From IMG/VR virus record IMGVR_UViG_3300027743_000001, positions 22,543 to 86,542 of that record: 64,000 bases of DNA. One strand, written 5' to 3'. Source of the DNA: a virus. Made by a program: the position numbers and the translations under genes. Below the pieces are notes generated by a model. That model did no database searches, was not told the DNA's origin, and worked only from the letters and a program-made list of their open reading frames with translations. Shown here one piece after another: positions 28,276 to 35,411 of the stretch (the first letter of the stretch is position 1; each line of letters begins with the position of its first letter).

Positions 28276-28523
28276 TGATCATCCTCAATAAGGAAGGCTG
28301 GTATCAGCACTCCTGCGGACACCAGGAGTTCTACTGGCCCGAAGAGTGGTTCCCGAACCGGTGCCGTAGGTGCCACAAGACGAACCTCCGGTGGCAGTGG
28401 GTAGACGGGTACGTCTTCCACCCTGGTGATGTCTACCGCGACGTGATGGTGTGGCTTATCAAGAGGGACAAAGATCTAGCGGCCGAGTTCTATATCTCCC
28501 TGACCGAGGGAAGATTTCTATGA
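28275..28523 (+). CDS. Zinc-ribbon-like protein
   Basis: 82 residues, TGATG overlap with the previous stop. HSCGH (residues 12-16) and CRRCHK (about 30-35) form a CxH/CxxC zinc-ribbon pattern, followed by Trp-rich sequence. Function unknown. Confidence 0.7.
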   Translation: MIILNKEGWYQHSCGHQEFYWPEEWFPNRCRRCHKTNLRWQWVDGYVFHPGDVYRDVMVWLIKRDKDLAAEFYISLTEGRFL

Positions 28524-28993
28524 GGGATATGGGGATGATGTCACCCGTGCAGTTCGGAGGAACCGAGCTTGGTTGGTGGAAGCATCTGGAGTGCAACCGC
28601 TCCTTCTTCTTCGCTCCAGCTGAGGGTCTGCTGCTCCACCCGGACGCCGAGGAGGCTGACAAGTGGTGCCACTGGTGCCGCCGGCAGTCCGACGCTTGGG
28701 AGAAGCTCCCAGGCCACCGCGTGCTGGAGCCGCAAGAGCACTGGCGGCTAGCGGTTGACAACGCTGCCAAGGCGCTCTACCAGGCCAGCCCGGTGAGCAT
28801 CCACGCTCCGCTGTGGGAGACGCTCAGCCCGAGCCGGAAGCAGGGCTACCGCTCCGTCGCCGAGCAGGTGCTGAAGGGGTGCTCCAACGACATCCGGGCC
28901 GCTGCGATATCCGAGGTGCTCCGGCTGCTGCACGGCCATCAGAAGGACGCCCTGCGGTACGTCTACGACAACATCCCGTTGTCTGCCGAGTAG
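28520..28993 (+). CDS. Cys-containing protein of unknown function
   Basis: 157 residues from ATG 28520 (GAGGGAAG upstream, 4-nt overlap). N-terminal half has CNRS...CHWCRR, a possible metal site; the C-terminal half is helical (AISEVLRLLHGHQKDALRYVY). No family recognised. Confidence 0.7.
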   Translation: MRDMGMMSPVQFGGTELGWWKHLECNRSFFFAPAEGLLLHPDAEEADKWCHWCRRQSDAWEKLPGHRVLEPQEHWRLAVDNAAKALYQASPVSIHAPLWETLSPSRKQGYRSVAEQVLKGCSNDIRAAAISEVLRLLHGHQKDALRYVYDNIPLSAE

Positions 28994-29022
28994 TTGACAC
29001 AGGTTGAGTGGGGTCGTACACT
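28994..29022 (+). promoter_or_regulatory. TTGACA promoter for a leaderless gene
   Basis: TTGACA (28994-28999), 17-nt spacer containing GGTTGAGT 10 bp after the first copy, TACACT (29017-29022). The -10 ends 6 nt before the GTG at 29029. Confidence 0.8.
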
Positions 29023-29028
29023 TCCCCC

Positions 29029-29406
29029 GTGATGACGAAAACCGCGAGTGCGTGGTGGTATGAGACCAGCCACGATGGGATCTTCTGGCGCCGGCTGGCC
29101 CAGGTCGATCAGCATGAGGCAGTGAGCATCCACCAGCAAGCGTCGCTGGCCACGCAGGCACGTCTGGTCAGCTGCGATGACGGGACTAAGATCCCCTTGT
29201 GGAAGGATGACCGCCCGGCGGACCTGGCCATCTTGATGATGAACCTGGCTTCTCTGGGTAAGGGCTACGGCAACAGCCGAGCACGCATCCCGCATGAGGC
29301 CAAGCAGCTGCTGCTGGAGTTGAGCTACCGGGTGGCCGGCAAGGAATGGGACCAGGCCAGGGAGGTCGGTCTTGCAGCGATGAAGTTGATGAAGGGCGAT
29401 AAGTGA
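29029..29406 (+). CDS. Protein of unknown function, leaderless
   Basis: 125 residues from GTG 29029 (or the ATG three bases later). N-terminal half is aromatic (SAWWYETSHDGIFWRRL), C-terminal half is helical (EAKQLLLELSYRVAGKEWD). It overlaps the next gene by 4 nt. No family recognised. Confidence 0.7.
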   Translation: MMTKTASAWWYETSHDGIFWRRLAQVDQHEAVSIHQQASLATQARLVSCDDGTKIPLWKDDRPADLAILMMNLASLGKGYGNSRARIPHEAKQLLLELSYRVAGKEWDQAREVGLAAMKLMKGDK

Positions 29407-29756
29407 TCGAGTACAAAGAGATCCACTTGCTCCCCGGCCAGGGAGCCTCGGAACAGTTCAGCGTCATGATGCTCACGGTGAACATGCTGTGGAACCGGGT
29501 AGCGCGCAGCTCACAGCGTGCCAAGGACTCCATCCCTCCGGACGTTGCCGAGGCTCTCCACGGATGGATGAGTGAGCTTGTTTGTTACCTCGATCGAGCC
29601 GACTGGCAGACAGCCCAAGCAGCAGCAGGTGGCCTGCTCCACCAGCTAGAGCACGCGATCTACTTCGTTGACAAGATTGATAGCGGCGGGCCTCGCGGTA
29701 ACAGTGGTACCGGTGAGAGAATCTCTCCATGGAAACACCCCCGCCGGACCTCCTGA
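29403..29756 (+). CDS. Helical protein of unknown function
   Basis: 117 residues from a GTG in the GTGA overlap. Helical, with Trp and Gln-rich segment (DRADWQTAQAAAGGLLHQLEH). The C-terminal ~20 residues are basic. It shares its general plan with the upstream protein. Function unknown. Confidence 0.65.
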   Translation: MIEYKEIHLLPGQGASEQFSVMMLTVNMLWNRVARSSQRAKDSIPPDVAEALHGWMSELVCYLDRADWQTAQAAAGGLLHQLEHAIYFVDKIDSGGPRGNSGTGERISPWKHPRRTS

Positions 29757-29953
29757 AGTGGGCCGCCATCACGCTCGGCGCCTGCGCGGGGATCTGGCTG
29801 GCGGTATGGATCATGGAAGGCTGGCACAGACAAAAGTGGCACTTGATGAGGACACTCTCGAACTCCCCGTTGTCTCCTCCTACTACTCTAACTACCCGGC
29901 TCGGCGTGCGCCGTCGAGCGGCCAAGCAGTGGCTACGGTGTCGGTCGCTCTGA
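29729..29953 (+). CDS. Possible small membrane protein
   Basis: 74 residues from ATG 29729. One transmembrane helix (WAAITLGACAGIWLAVWIM) at residues 11-29. The C-terminal half overlaps the frame of the next gene for 118 nt and has less natural composition, so the real product may end earlier by frameshift into the 29836 frame. Only the N-terminal half is well supported. Confidence 0.5.
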   Translation: METPPPDLLKWAAITLGACAGIWLAVWIMEGWHRQKWHLMRTLSNSPLSPPTTLTTRLGVRRRAAKQWLRCRSL

Positions 29954-29997
29954 CCATCGTGCTGGCTCTCCTGGCACTCCTCTGGGCTCTCATGTGA
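29836..29997 (+). CDS. Small C-tail-anchored membrane protein
   Basis: 53 residues from GTG 29836 in the frame that leads to a strong C-terminal membrane helix (VSVALTIVLALLALLWALM). The N-terminal 30 residues are polar with a Tyr/Arg patch. The start is uncertain; it might instead be expressed by frameshifting from the upstream frame. Confidence 0.5.
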   Translation: MALDEDTLELPVVSSYYSNYPARRAPSSGQAVATVSVALTIVLALLALLWALM

Positions 29998-30006
29998 GGA
30001 TCTGAC

Positions 30007-30384
30007 GTGGCTAGACATTCTCTGTCAACCAGGCACCGTCCCGTGCCCCGGTGGGCTGCCGCGATGCTCGGCGGGCTGGTCGGATTCCTCGCCGCCATGC
30101 TCATCCTGAGTGTGCCCATGACTGTCAACCAGTCCGCGAACCCGACCGCCGGGGATGTGGAGTGGGAGTGCACCCTGTCAACCGGTACCTTCCGGATGGT
30201 CTTGGAGAACGCGGGAGATGCCCCGCGCAGCTACGCGATCCTGTTGGAGATCTCCTCCGCGCGGAAGGAAGTGCTCAGCTCCCGTGCCGTGCACGTCGTA
30301 GACGTAGCAGCTGGAGAGCGTCGCATCGTCACCGAGACCTTGCCGGTCACGACCGGAAACGACTGTGACCTGTGGGTCTGGTAG
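30007..30384 (+). CDS. Membrane-anchored extracytoplasmic protein
   Basis: 125 residues; GTG start with GAGGA upstream. Basic N-terminus, one membrane helix (AAAMLGGLVGFLAAMLIL), then a beta-rich outer domain with two Cys (WECTLSTG and GNDCDLWVW) that could form a disulfide. The outer part has an immunoglobulin-like look. Three TGTCAACC sites lie in its first 180 bases. Confidence 0.7.
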   Translation: MARHSLSTRHRPVPRWAAAMLGGLVGFLAAMLILSVPMTVNQSANPTAGDVEWECTLSTGTFRMVLENAGDAPRSYAILLEISSARKEVLSSRAVHVVDVAAGERRIVTETLPVTTGNDCDLWVW

Positions 30385-30424
30385 TAAGATAGAGACATCC
30401 TCATACGGAGGGAGGGGAAAAGAG

Positions 30425-30547
30425 ATGCCGAAGTACGACGGTCCTGAAGTTGATGTTGACGTGAGTGGTGTCAACTGGGGCAACCTGCTGATCGGCGCCA
30501 TCCTCGGTCTGATTGCCGGGGTGCTCCTCGGGGTATTTGTGTTCTAA
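30425..30547 (+). CDS. Small glycine-zipper membrane peptide, copy 1
   Basis: 40 residues, GGAGGGAGGGG upstream. Acidic N-terminus, then a helix with regular Gly (GAILGLIAGVLLGVFVF). The same C-terminal sequence recurs in the next gene, and both genes are followed by near-identical terminators, showing a cassette duplication. Confidence 0.75.
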   Translation: MPKYDGPEVDVDVSGVNWGNLLIGAILGLIAGVLLGVFVF

Positions 30548-30575
30548 GTCCCGATAGCGCGCGCTGTGGATCGTG

Positions 30576-30601
30576 GAGCCGGGCATGAGCCCGGCTCTTT
30601 T
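30576..30601 (+). terminator. Intrinsic terminator, cassette copy 1
   Basis: GAGCCGGGC, loop ATGA, GCCCGGCTC, then TTTT. Stem and T-tract are perfect. Confidence 0.85.
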
Positions 30602-30661
30602 GCGTGCCCAGAGCGGCTACACTTGAGGGTGCTCCTACGCTGTGGGAGGGAGGGAAACATC

Positions 30662-30745
30662 ATGAGTTACGACTGGGGCGGCGTCTTCATCGGGCTGGTC
30701 ATTGGCCTTGTCGCTGGCATCCTTCTGGGTGTCTTCGTCTTCTAG
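30662..30745 (+). CDS. Small glycine-zipper membrane peptide, copy 2
   Basis: 27 residues from ATG 30662 with GAGGGAGGG upstream. The helix (GLVIGLVAGILLGVFVF) matches the C-terminus of the preceding peptide, differing by conservative changes, while the acidic N-terminal part has been lost. Such peptides may oligomerise in the membrane through Gly packing; role unknown. Confidence 0.7.
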   Translation: MSYDWGGVFIGLVIGLVAGILLGVFVF

Positions 30746-30763
30746 TGGATCCTGTGCGCACGG

Positions 30764-30790
30764 GAGCCGGGCTTAGGCCCGGCTCTTTTT
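30764..30790 (+). terminator. Intrinsic terminator, cassette copy 2
   Basis: GAGCCGGGC, loop TTAG, GCCCGGCTC, then TTTTT. Same stem as the 30576 terminator. Confidence 0.85.
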
Positions 30791-30826
30791 GTGGAGTTCT
30801 GGTTGACAGACCCTTATACTCCTCAG

Positions 30827-31183
30827 ATGGTCATACTCCACACCAACATCCGCGTGGGTGACAGGATCCAGGTGCGCGGCCCGAGAGACTGGGAAATCGT
30901 CAAGGTCGCTTGGATCTCAGACAACGGGCTGACGTTGTGTGACAACCAGGGGAGATACCACAACACCCTTCAGGTCGCCCTGGTGACCACCGGATTCACT
31001 CGCCAGTTGGCCATGATGCACTTCATCGACGGCTCGAAGCTGGCCATCCTGATCCACTCGCTCGGAGTCCAGGAAACCCCTGCCGGCGGCTATGAGCTGG
31101 TCTACTGGACCCCGGACGGGCATGAGGAGCAGCGCGTGCCGCGCGACGTCGTACGCTCGATCACATTCGGGGACACACCATGA
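30827..31183 (+). CDS. Protein of unknown function, leaderless
   Basis: 118 residues. TATACT (30815-30820) ends 6 nt before the ATG; GGTTGACA lies 6 nt upstream of the -10 box, and no Shine-Dalgarno is present. Beta-rich N-terminus (RVGDRIQVRGPRDWEIVKV) resembles an SH3-like barrel. It starts a four-gene coupled operon (30827-31783). Confidence 0.7.
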   Translation: MVILHTNIRVGDRIQVRGPRDWEIVKVAWISDNGLTLCDNQGRYHNTLQVALVTTGFTRQLAMMHFIDGSKLAILIHSLGVQETPAGGYELVYWTPDGHEEQRVPRDVVRSITFGDTP

Positions 31184-31386
31184 TCTCTGATCCTTTTCAG
31201 CAGGGCTACAAAGATGCGATCTACGCGGACCAGGATTGCCTGCAGCACGGATGCGACCCGGACGTGATGATCTATCTTCCGGTGGACCCCGACATGTCAA
31301 CCACGGACTTCGCTGACTACTCGCAGGGAGCTTACGCCGCGATCGGCTGGGAGCGCGTCGTGGTGATGGACAGGGACCTGGTATGA
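31180..31386 (+). CDS. Small acidic protein, unknown
   Basis: 68 residues, ATG in the stop overlap. Acidic (Asp-rich), with two Cys (DCLQHGCDPD). No family recognised. Confidence 0.65.
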   Translation: MISDPFQQGYKDAIYADQDCLQHGCDPDVMIYLPVDPDMSTTDFADYSQGAYAAIGWERVVVMDRDLV

Positions 31387-31682
31387 GTGAGGACACCCCG
31401 ACCGCCGTTGGTGGCTACTGGGAAGACTGGAGTTCCCCCACCGAAGGGAAGTGGGTCTACACCACGGAGCCGTTCGAAGAGATCGCTGTGATCGAGCTTG
31501 GCGGTCCCGGTGGGCGTTGGCGGATCATCATGGAGGACTACAACGATGCTCTCCCCGATGCCATCCCTCCCATGTCAACCGCTGACCTGAAGCGCTTCGC
31601 CGAGGGTCTCCACTCGCTGGGGTACTACGGCAACATCCAGTGGTCGCGCGACCAGCGCGAGTCCGGCGCCGGCTACATCTGA
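31383..31682 (+). CDS. Small Trp-rich protein, unknown
   Basis: 99 residues, 4-nt overlap. N-terminal aromatic part (GGYWEDWSSPTEGKWVY) and a central beta unit (GGRWRIIMEDY). No family recognised. Confidence 0.65.
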   Translation: MSEDTPTAVGGYWEDWSSPTEGKWVYTTEPFEEIAVIELGGPGGRWRIIMEDYNDALPDAIPPMSTADLKRFAEGLHSLGYYGNIQWSRDQRESGAGYI

Positions 31683-31783
31683 TGCGCTCCCCCTGGCTCT
31701 GGCTGTGGGTTTACCTGATCTTCGTGCTCGTGGTTGTGATCTCCTCTGCTCTTGAGCGCCTGCCGTTCCAGTTGTTCCGGTGA
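31682..31783 (+). CDS. 33-residue membrane peptide
   Basis: ATG in a TGATG overlap with the previous stop. One membrane helix (WLWLWVYLIFVLVVVISSAL) followed by LPFQLFR. One of many tiny membrane peptides in this phage. Confidence 0.65.
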   Translation: MRSPWLWLWVYLIFVLVVVISSALERLPFQLFR

Positions 31784-31799
31784 CCAAATACACAAACCG

Positions 31800-31829
31800 T
31801 TGCCACTCGTTGACATAGGTTGCTAGTGT
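31800..31829 (+). promoter_or_regulatory. Promoter of the secreted protease gene
   Basis: TTGCCA (31800-31805), 18-nt spacer carrying CGTTGACA, TAGTGT (31824-31829); the -10 ends 7 nt before the ATG. Confidence 0.75.
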
Positions 31830-31836
31830 TCTACCT

Positions 31837-32367
31837 ATGAAACTACGAAACCTTCTCATGACCCTGCCCCTGATCGTCGGCGCCGGACTGGTGGTTGACA
31901 GCGCGCCAGCGGCGGCAGCTGCCAAGCCCCGTGTCGTCTGGGTGTACGTGCAAAACAAGAACACGGTCACCAAATACTGGCCGATCCACCGCGCTCTCAA
32001 GTTCGTGGACCAGTACACAGGAACTCAGTTCAAGTACGGGAAGTGCCCGGCCAGCGGCAAGTACAAGTGCATCACGATCAAGGAAGACTGGAAGCTGCCC
32101 CCGCTCTATGCCGGCATGGCCAACTTCATAGGACCCTACGTCCAGCTCCCCAACGGAGAAACCGACTGGAGCACCGTCATCCAGCTCCAGCCTCGCGAGC
32201 GTGGCCGCTCCTGGTGGATACGTTACGACACCGTGATCCACGAGCTGGGGCACGCGATGGGGATCTACACCCACAACGCAGACTCCTCCCGGACCATGTA
32301 CTGGATGGTCCGAGACAACAAACCGTCGTTCAGCCCGTCCGAAAAGAGAATCCTGCGCAGGCACTGA
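31837..32367 (+). CDS. Secreted metzincin-like zinc metalloprotease
   Basis: 176 residues with a signal peptide (LLMTLPLIVGAGLVV, then AAAAA before a likely cleavage near residue 29). The zinc motif is HELGHAMGIYTH (about residue 136-147): HExxHxxG followed by H one position later than the metzincin consensus, so the third ligand may be shifted or lie in the loop. A Met is found downstream (MYWMV), as for a Met-turn. Two Cys near 71 and 79 may pair. It resembles Streptomyces small neutral proteases in size. Transcript is leaderless. Target could be host surface proteins (inference). Confidence 0.8.
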   Translation: MKLRNLLMTLPLIVGAGLVVDSAPAAAAAKPRVVWVYVQNKNTVTKYWPIHRALKFVDQYTGTQFKYGKCPASGKYKCITIKEDWKLPPLYAGMANFIGPYVQLPNGETDWSTVIQLQPRERGRSWWIRYDTVIHELGHAMGIYTHNADSSRTMYWMVRDNKPSFSPSEKRILRRH

Positions 32368-32380
32368 GCGGTTGACACAG

Positions 32381-32413
32381 GAAACCCCCCGGCACACCCG
32401 GGGGGTTTCTTCG
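32381..32413 (+). terminator. Intrinsic terminator after the protease gene
   Basis: GAAACCCCCC (32381-32390) pairs with GGGGGGTTTC (32400-32409), followed by TTCGTG. It lies between convergent genes and may serve both. Confidence 0.75.
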
Positions 32414-32418
32414 TGCAC

Positions 32419-32751
32419 TTACGGGTAGGTCGGCTCAGTCGGCTGAACCGGCATCGGCTCGGTCGGCTGCGGCTGCTCCGGCTGCTGCGGCTGAGGAATC
32501 TCTTCCTTAACCTCCGTCACGAAAAGCTCGTACGCCTCTTTCAGCGCGTCGAACCTCGCTTTGGCAACCTTCTTGGCCGTGTTCTTGGCGTCGGTCTTGT
32601 CCTCGGCATACGCCTCCTTGGCAGCCTCGAACTTAGCCTCCGCCGCTTTCTTCAGCTCCATGAGCTGAGCGATGGCACCCGCCGTGGGCGCCGGCTCCGG
32701 GGTGTCCCCGTTCTCATAGTCGCTGTGTGCATGCGTAGCGTCGTTACACAT
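32419..32751 (-). CDS. Coiled-coil protein with Pro/Gln-rich tail
   Basis: 110 residues, GAGGGGG upstream of the ATG. Residues 28-85 form a charged Ala/Lys/Glu coiled coil (KKAAEAKFEAAKEAYAED). The tail is Pro/Gln/Glu-rich (PQPQQPEQPQPTEP). Leftward gene within the rightward region. Role unknown, perhaps a structural or scaffolding protein. Confidence 0.7.
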   Translation of the reverse strand: MCNDATHAHSDYENGDTPEPAPTAGAIAQLMELKKAAEAKFEAAKEAYAEDKTDAKNTAKKVAKARFDALKEAYELFVTEVKEEIPQPQQPEQPQPTEPMPVQPTEPTYP

Positions 32752-32804
32752 TGATCTTCACCCCCTCTCAGATCACCCCTATAGTGTACGTCACACCCCC
32801 TGTG

Positions 32805-32833
32805 TTGACAGGCGTTGACCCACGAGCTACAGT
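32805..32833 (+). promoter_or_regulatory. Promoter with two GTTGAC copies
   Basis: TTGACA (32805-32810), spacer 17 nt with CGTTGACC 10 bp after the first copy, TACAGT (32828-32833). Drives 32864. Confidence 0.8.
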
Positions 32834-32863
32834 AGGGATGTACCCACTACTGAGGAGCCGAAA

Positions 32864-33055
32864 ATGATCCGCTGCGCACACTGCAAGGGCCGTCACCAGT
32901 ACGTTGCCGACGTCCGCTACTGCGCTGACATGGCCGCCCACTGGGCCGAGGTTCAGGCGCAGGAAGAGGCCGACGCCGAGGCTCGGCAGGAGCGCTGGAT
33001 CGAAGAGGCGGAGTACCGGCTGGCCTACGCCGAGAATGACCGTGAGGTCTGGTAG
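32864..33055 (+). CDS. Small zinc-finger-like acidic protein
   Basis: 63 residues; TGAGGAG upstream of the ATG. N-terminal C-A-H-C-x(5)-H plus a later C suggests a small zinc site; the rest is a charged helix (EVQAQEEADAEARQERW). Function unknown. Confidence 0.7.
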   Translation: MIRCAHCKGRHQYVADVRYCADMAAHWAEVQAQEEADAEARQERWIEEAEYRLAYAENDREVW

Positions 33056-33062
33056 CCCCCCG

Positions 33063-33081
33063 TTGACATCCGAGATATAGT
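33063..33081 (+). promoter_or_regulatory. Candidate promoter/operator for 33111
   Basis: CGTTGACA lies 7 nt upstream of TATAGT (33076-33081), the same operator-to--10 spacing as in other promoters here. The -35 box 17 nt upstream of TATAGT is poor, so strength is unclear. Confidence 0.5.
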
Positions 33082-33110
33082 CTAGCTATCACCACCACAA
33101 GGAGTCGATC

Positions 33111-33317
33111 ATGCAGAACCTCGCTCACGTTTTCATCGAGAAGCCCCAGTCCGAGATCGTGTCAACCATGGTCGCGCTGGCCAACCAGGCCCACGAGACA
33201 TGGCACCGGGCCAGCCAGGAGGGCGCGGCGCCGTCCTACATCATCGCGCTGCACGCGCGCTATCAGGCATTTCAGATAGCAGCTGAGGTCGCTCAGGGGC
33301 TGGAGTCCCGCGCATGA
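33111..33317 (+). CDS. Small helical protein, paralogue of the 33499 gene
   Basis: 68 residues, CAAGGAG upstream. Its core (ALANQAHETWHRASQEGA and the following helix) aligns with the protein at 33499 (LARQAEAVWEEAVNQEGM), showing a local duplication. Function unknown. Confidence 0.7.
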   Translation: MQNLAHVFIEKPQSEIVSTMVALANQAHETWHRASQEGAAPSYIIALHARYQAFQIAAEVAQGLESRA

Positions 33318-33502
33318 AGAACGACTGCAAGTCCGAACTACCTGCGCCGTTCTACGGGGTCCAGATCCATCACCAGTGCTCGGCCGGAGCAACCGGCCAC
33401 ACGGGCAATCACTACTGCGGGTGCTCGTACGAGTGGAACACCGAACTGATCATCTTGCACGCGCCCGACCAGGCGACTGCCAAACCGAGGACATCGATAT
33501 GA
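33314..33502 (+). CDS. Small Cys/His-rich protein
   Basis: 62 residues, 4-nt overlap. Pattern H-H-Q-C-x(7)-H-x(3)-H-x-C-x-C suggests a metal-binding finger. It lies between the two paralogous helical genes. Function unknown. Confidence 0.65.
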   Translation: MKNDCKSELPAPFYGVQIHHQCSAGATGHTGNHYCGCSYEWNTELIILHAPDQATAKPRTSI

Positions 33503-33756
33503 TGCAAGACCCCGTCCACCTGTGGAATCGCCTCTCGCAGGAAGACATCGCGTGTCAACTGGAGCACCTCGCCCGGCAGGCTGAGGCTGTCTGGGAGGAG
33601 GCTGTCAACCAGGAAGGCATGGCTCCCACCATCCTCGCTGCAATGCGGGTACGTGCGCACGAGACCAGGCAGGCTGCGCTGATCGCTGCCGGCCGGAACA
33701 ACATCATGTTGGACGTGATCCAGAGGACGGTGACCCGGGAGTGGGAAAAGGCATGA
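33499..33756 (+). CDS. Small helical protein, paralogue of the 33111 gene
   Basis: 85 residues from ATG 33499 in the stop overlap. Helical throughout; paralogous to the 33111 product. It directly precedes and overlaps the pilin-like gene at 33753, so it could be cotranscribed with it. Confidence 0.7.
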   Translation: MMQDPVHLWNRLSQEDIACQLEHLARQAEAVWEEAVNQEGMAPTILAAMRVRAHETRQAALIAAGRNNIMLDVIQRTVTREWEKA

Positions 33757-35201
33757 GGCGCCGGCTGGCTGACGATAGTGGCGCTTCTCTCATTATGGCG
33801 CTGATCTTCATCGTGGTCGTGGCCGTGGTGATGGGCGCTGTGCTTACCCTCACAGACGCGAACCTGCGCAACACCACAGCTCTGAGGGACCGAGCCGGCA
33901 AGGACTACGGCGCTGATGGCGCTGCCAAGATCGCGATCAAGCAGCTGGAGAATGACCACTACCTTGGAGGCGACTGCCCCGCGCTGAACGTCCAGGCTGG
34001 CTACGCGGTCCAGTGTGTGGCCGATGAGGGCAACTCCACCGTGGGGGACATCAACTCTGTCAACCGGCAGGCAACCGCGCTGCTCGCAATGGCTCCGGCC
34101 GGACAGGGCCTCTACTTCAACATTCAGGGCAACCCAGCTACACAGTCGATCAAGGTCAAGGGTGGGCTGTTCTCGCACTCTGACTTCGTGGTTGATCACG
34201 GCTGGCTGGATTCTCTCGGCCCGGTGACCGCGCGGGGTGACTGCCTGCTGCTGAACGACACGGCCAGGCTCACGTCTTCTAAGCAGGACTGCAAGATCAT
34301 GACGGCTGTCAACCGGCTGGGCAAGGATCCGAACTATTCCGTTCCGGCCGTGACCGGGGATGCCACTGTGCAGCCATGCACCAAGACCAAGAAGACCCCC
34401 TACGTGGTGACGCCCGGCATTCTCGACGCTGCCGACATGATCGTGCTGAACAAGCTGACCTCAAACCACGACGACTGCAAGGATGTGGTGATCTGGCTCA
34501 AACCAGGTGATTACCAGTTCAACGCGGTGTGGGAGATCAAGTCTGGCAAGGTGATTGGTGGAGGCAGCGGCGCGCCGCCGGACACTGTGGACCCCGAGAA
34601 GCAGGGATACTGCCCCGCTCCCATCCCGCTGGAGGGCCAGGAAGATACGTGGACCCCGCCGGCTGCCGACCTCGGAGTGACGATCACGTTCGGCCCATCC
34701 GCGCAGCTGTCAATGGTGCCTACGCCGACCAAGGTCACTCCCTCCATGGAGCTGTGCGGCGACTACGAGAAGAACAAGCCGCCGATCGTGTTCTATGGCA
34801 GGGCCGCTGCGCCAGATACTCTGGCCATCAAGACAGACGCTAACGCCGACTTCCGGCTGTACGTCCAGGGAACCACGTACCTGCCAACATCTGTGATTGA
34901 CCTTCACCTTAAGAAGGACGTGCTTCCGTTCTTCCGCTCTGGCATCACGTCCTACCGGTTCCGTGTAGACGGGGTTGGCAACGCCAGCTCGGTCACGCCG
35001 CTGGTGGAGACTCCGGACGCTGAGGGCACCAGCAACTCCGGCATGGTGTGGCTGGAGGTCCGTAGCACGGATGACAACACCGTTCGGCTGCGGGCCAAGG
35101 TGTACTTCTACATGGCCAAGCAGACCGAGGATGAGCCGCCGGTTCCGATTGACCCGCCCCAGTACGCCAGCAAGGTTGTCAGCTGGGCCACGCAACGATA
35201 G
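33753..35201 (+). CDS. Large exported protein with PilX/prepilin-like N-terminus
   Basis: 482 residues from ATG 33753. The N-terminus reads MRRRLADDSG followed by ASLIMALIFIVVVAVVMGAVL, then a polar helix (TALRDRAGKDYGADGAA). This is the layout of minor pilin/PilX-like proteins: short basic leader, Gly before the cleavage point, hydrophobic helix, then a helical spine. A Glu at +5 is absent, so processing by a prepilin peptidase is uncertain. The remaining ~420 residues are beta-rich with several Cys pairs, a possible tip or adhesin domain. A clear type IV pilin gene follows after a terminator. Confidence 0.7.
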   Translation: MRRRLADDSGASLIMALIFIVVVAVVMGAVLTLTDANLRNTTALRDRAGKDYGADGAAKIAIKQLENDHYLGGDCPALNVQAGYAVQCVADEGNSTVGDINSVNRQATALLAMAPAGQGLYFNIQGNPATQSIKVKGGLFSHSDFVVDHGWLDSLGPVTARGDCLLLNDTARLTSSKQDCKIMTAVNRLGKDPNYSVPAVTGDATVQPCTKTKKTPYVVTPGILDAADMIVLNKLTSNHDDCKDVVIWLKPGDYQFNAVWEIKSGKVIGGGSGAPPDTVDPEKQGYCPAPIPLEGQEDTWTPPAADLGVTITFGPSAQLSMVPTPTKVTPSMELCGDYEKNKPPIVFYGRAAAPDTLAIKTDANADFRLYVQGTTYLPTSVIDLHLKKDVLPFFRSGITSYRFRVDGVGNASSVTPLVETPDAEGTSNSGMVWLEVRSTDDNTVRLRAKVYFYMAKQTEDEPPVPIDPPQYASKVVSWATQR

Positions 35202-35210
35202 GCACACAGC

Positions 35211-35249
35211 AAGAAGCCCCCGGGTATTACTTCCCCGGGGGCTTCTTTG
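35211..35249 (+). terminator. Intrinsic terminator after the PilX-like gene
   Basis: A 14-bp perfect stem AAGAAGCCCCCGGG (35211-35224) with its complement (35234-35247) and an 8-nt loop, ending in a TTCTTT tract. Confidence 0.85.
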
Positions 35250-35337
35250 GTGTTTGCTCAACTTCACCACGCTGGGAGGATCCATGCCACCTCCTGCTCC
35301 CATCACTGTAGCTTGCCAGGTATCTAGTTTGCAAGTG

Positions 35338-35366
35338 TTGACATCCTGCGTACTACCGGCTAGGTT
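35338..35366 (+). promoter_or_regulatory. Promoter of the type IV pilin gene
   Basis: TTGACA (35338-35343), 17-nt spacer, TAGGTT (35361-35366). It lies 45 nt upstream of the start, with a normal Shine-Dalgarno (TGGAG). Confidence 0.7.
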
Positions 35367-35411
35367 GGTCCTACACGCGGTGCTTGACCGCCTCACACCA
35401 CTGGAGTATTC

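Noticed and set aside
30604-30861. 85-residue frame across the second cassette
   Set aside because: It covers the 30662 peptide, its terminator and the next promoter in another frame.
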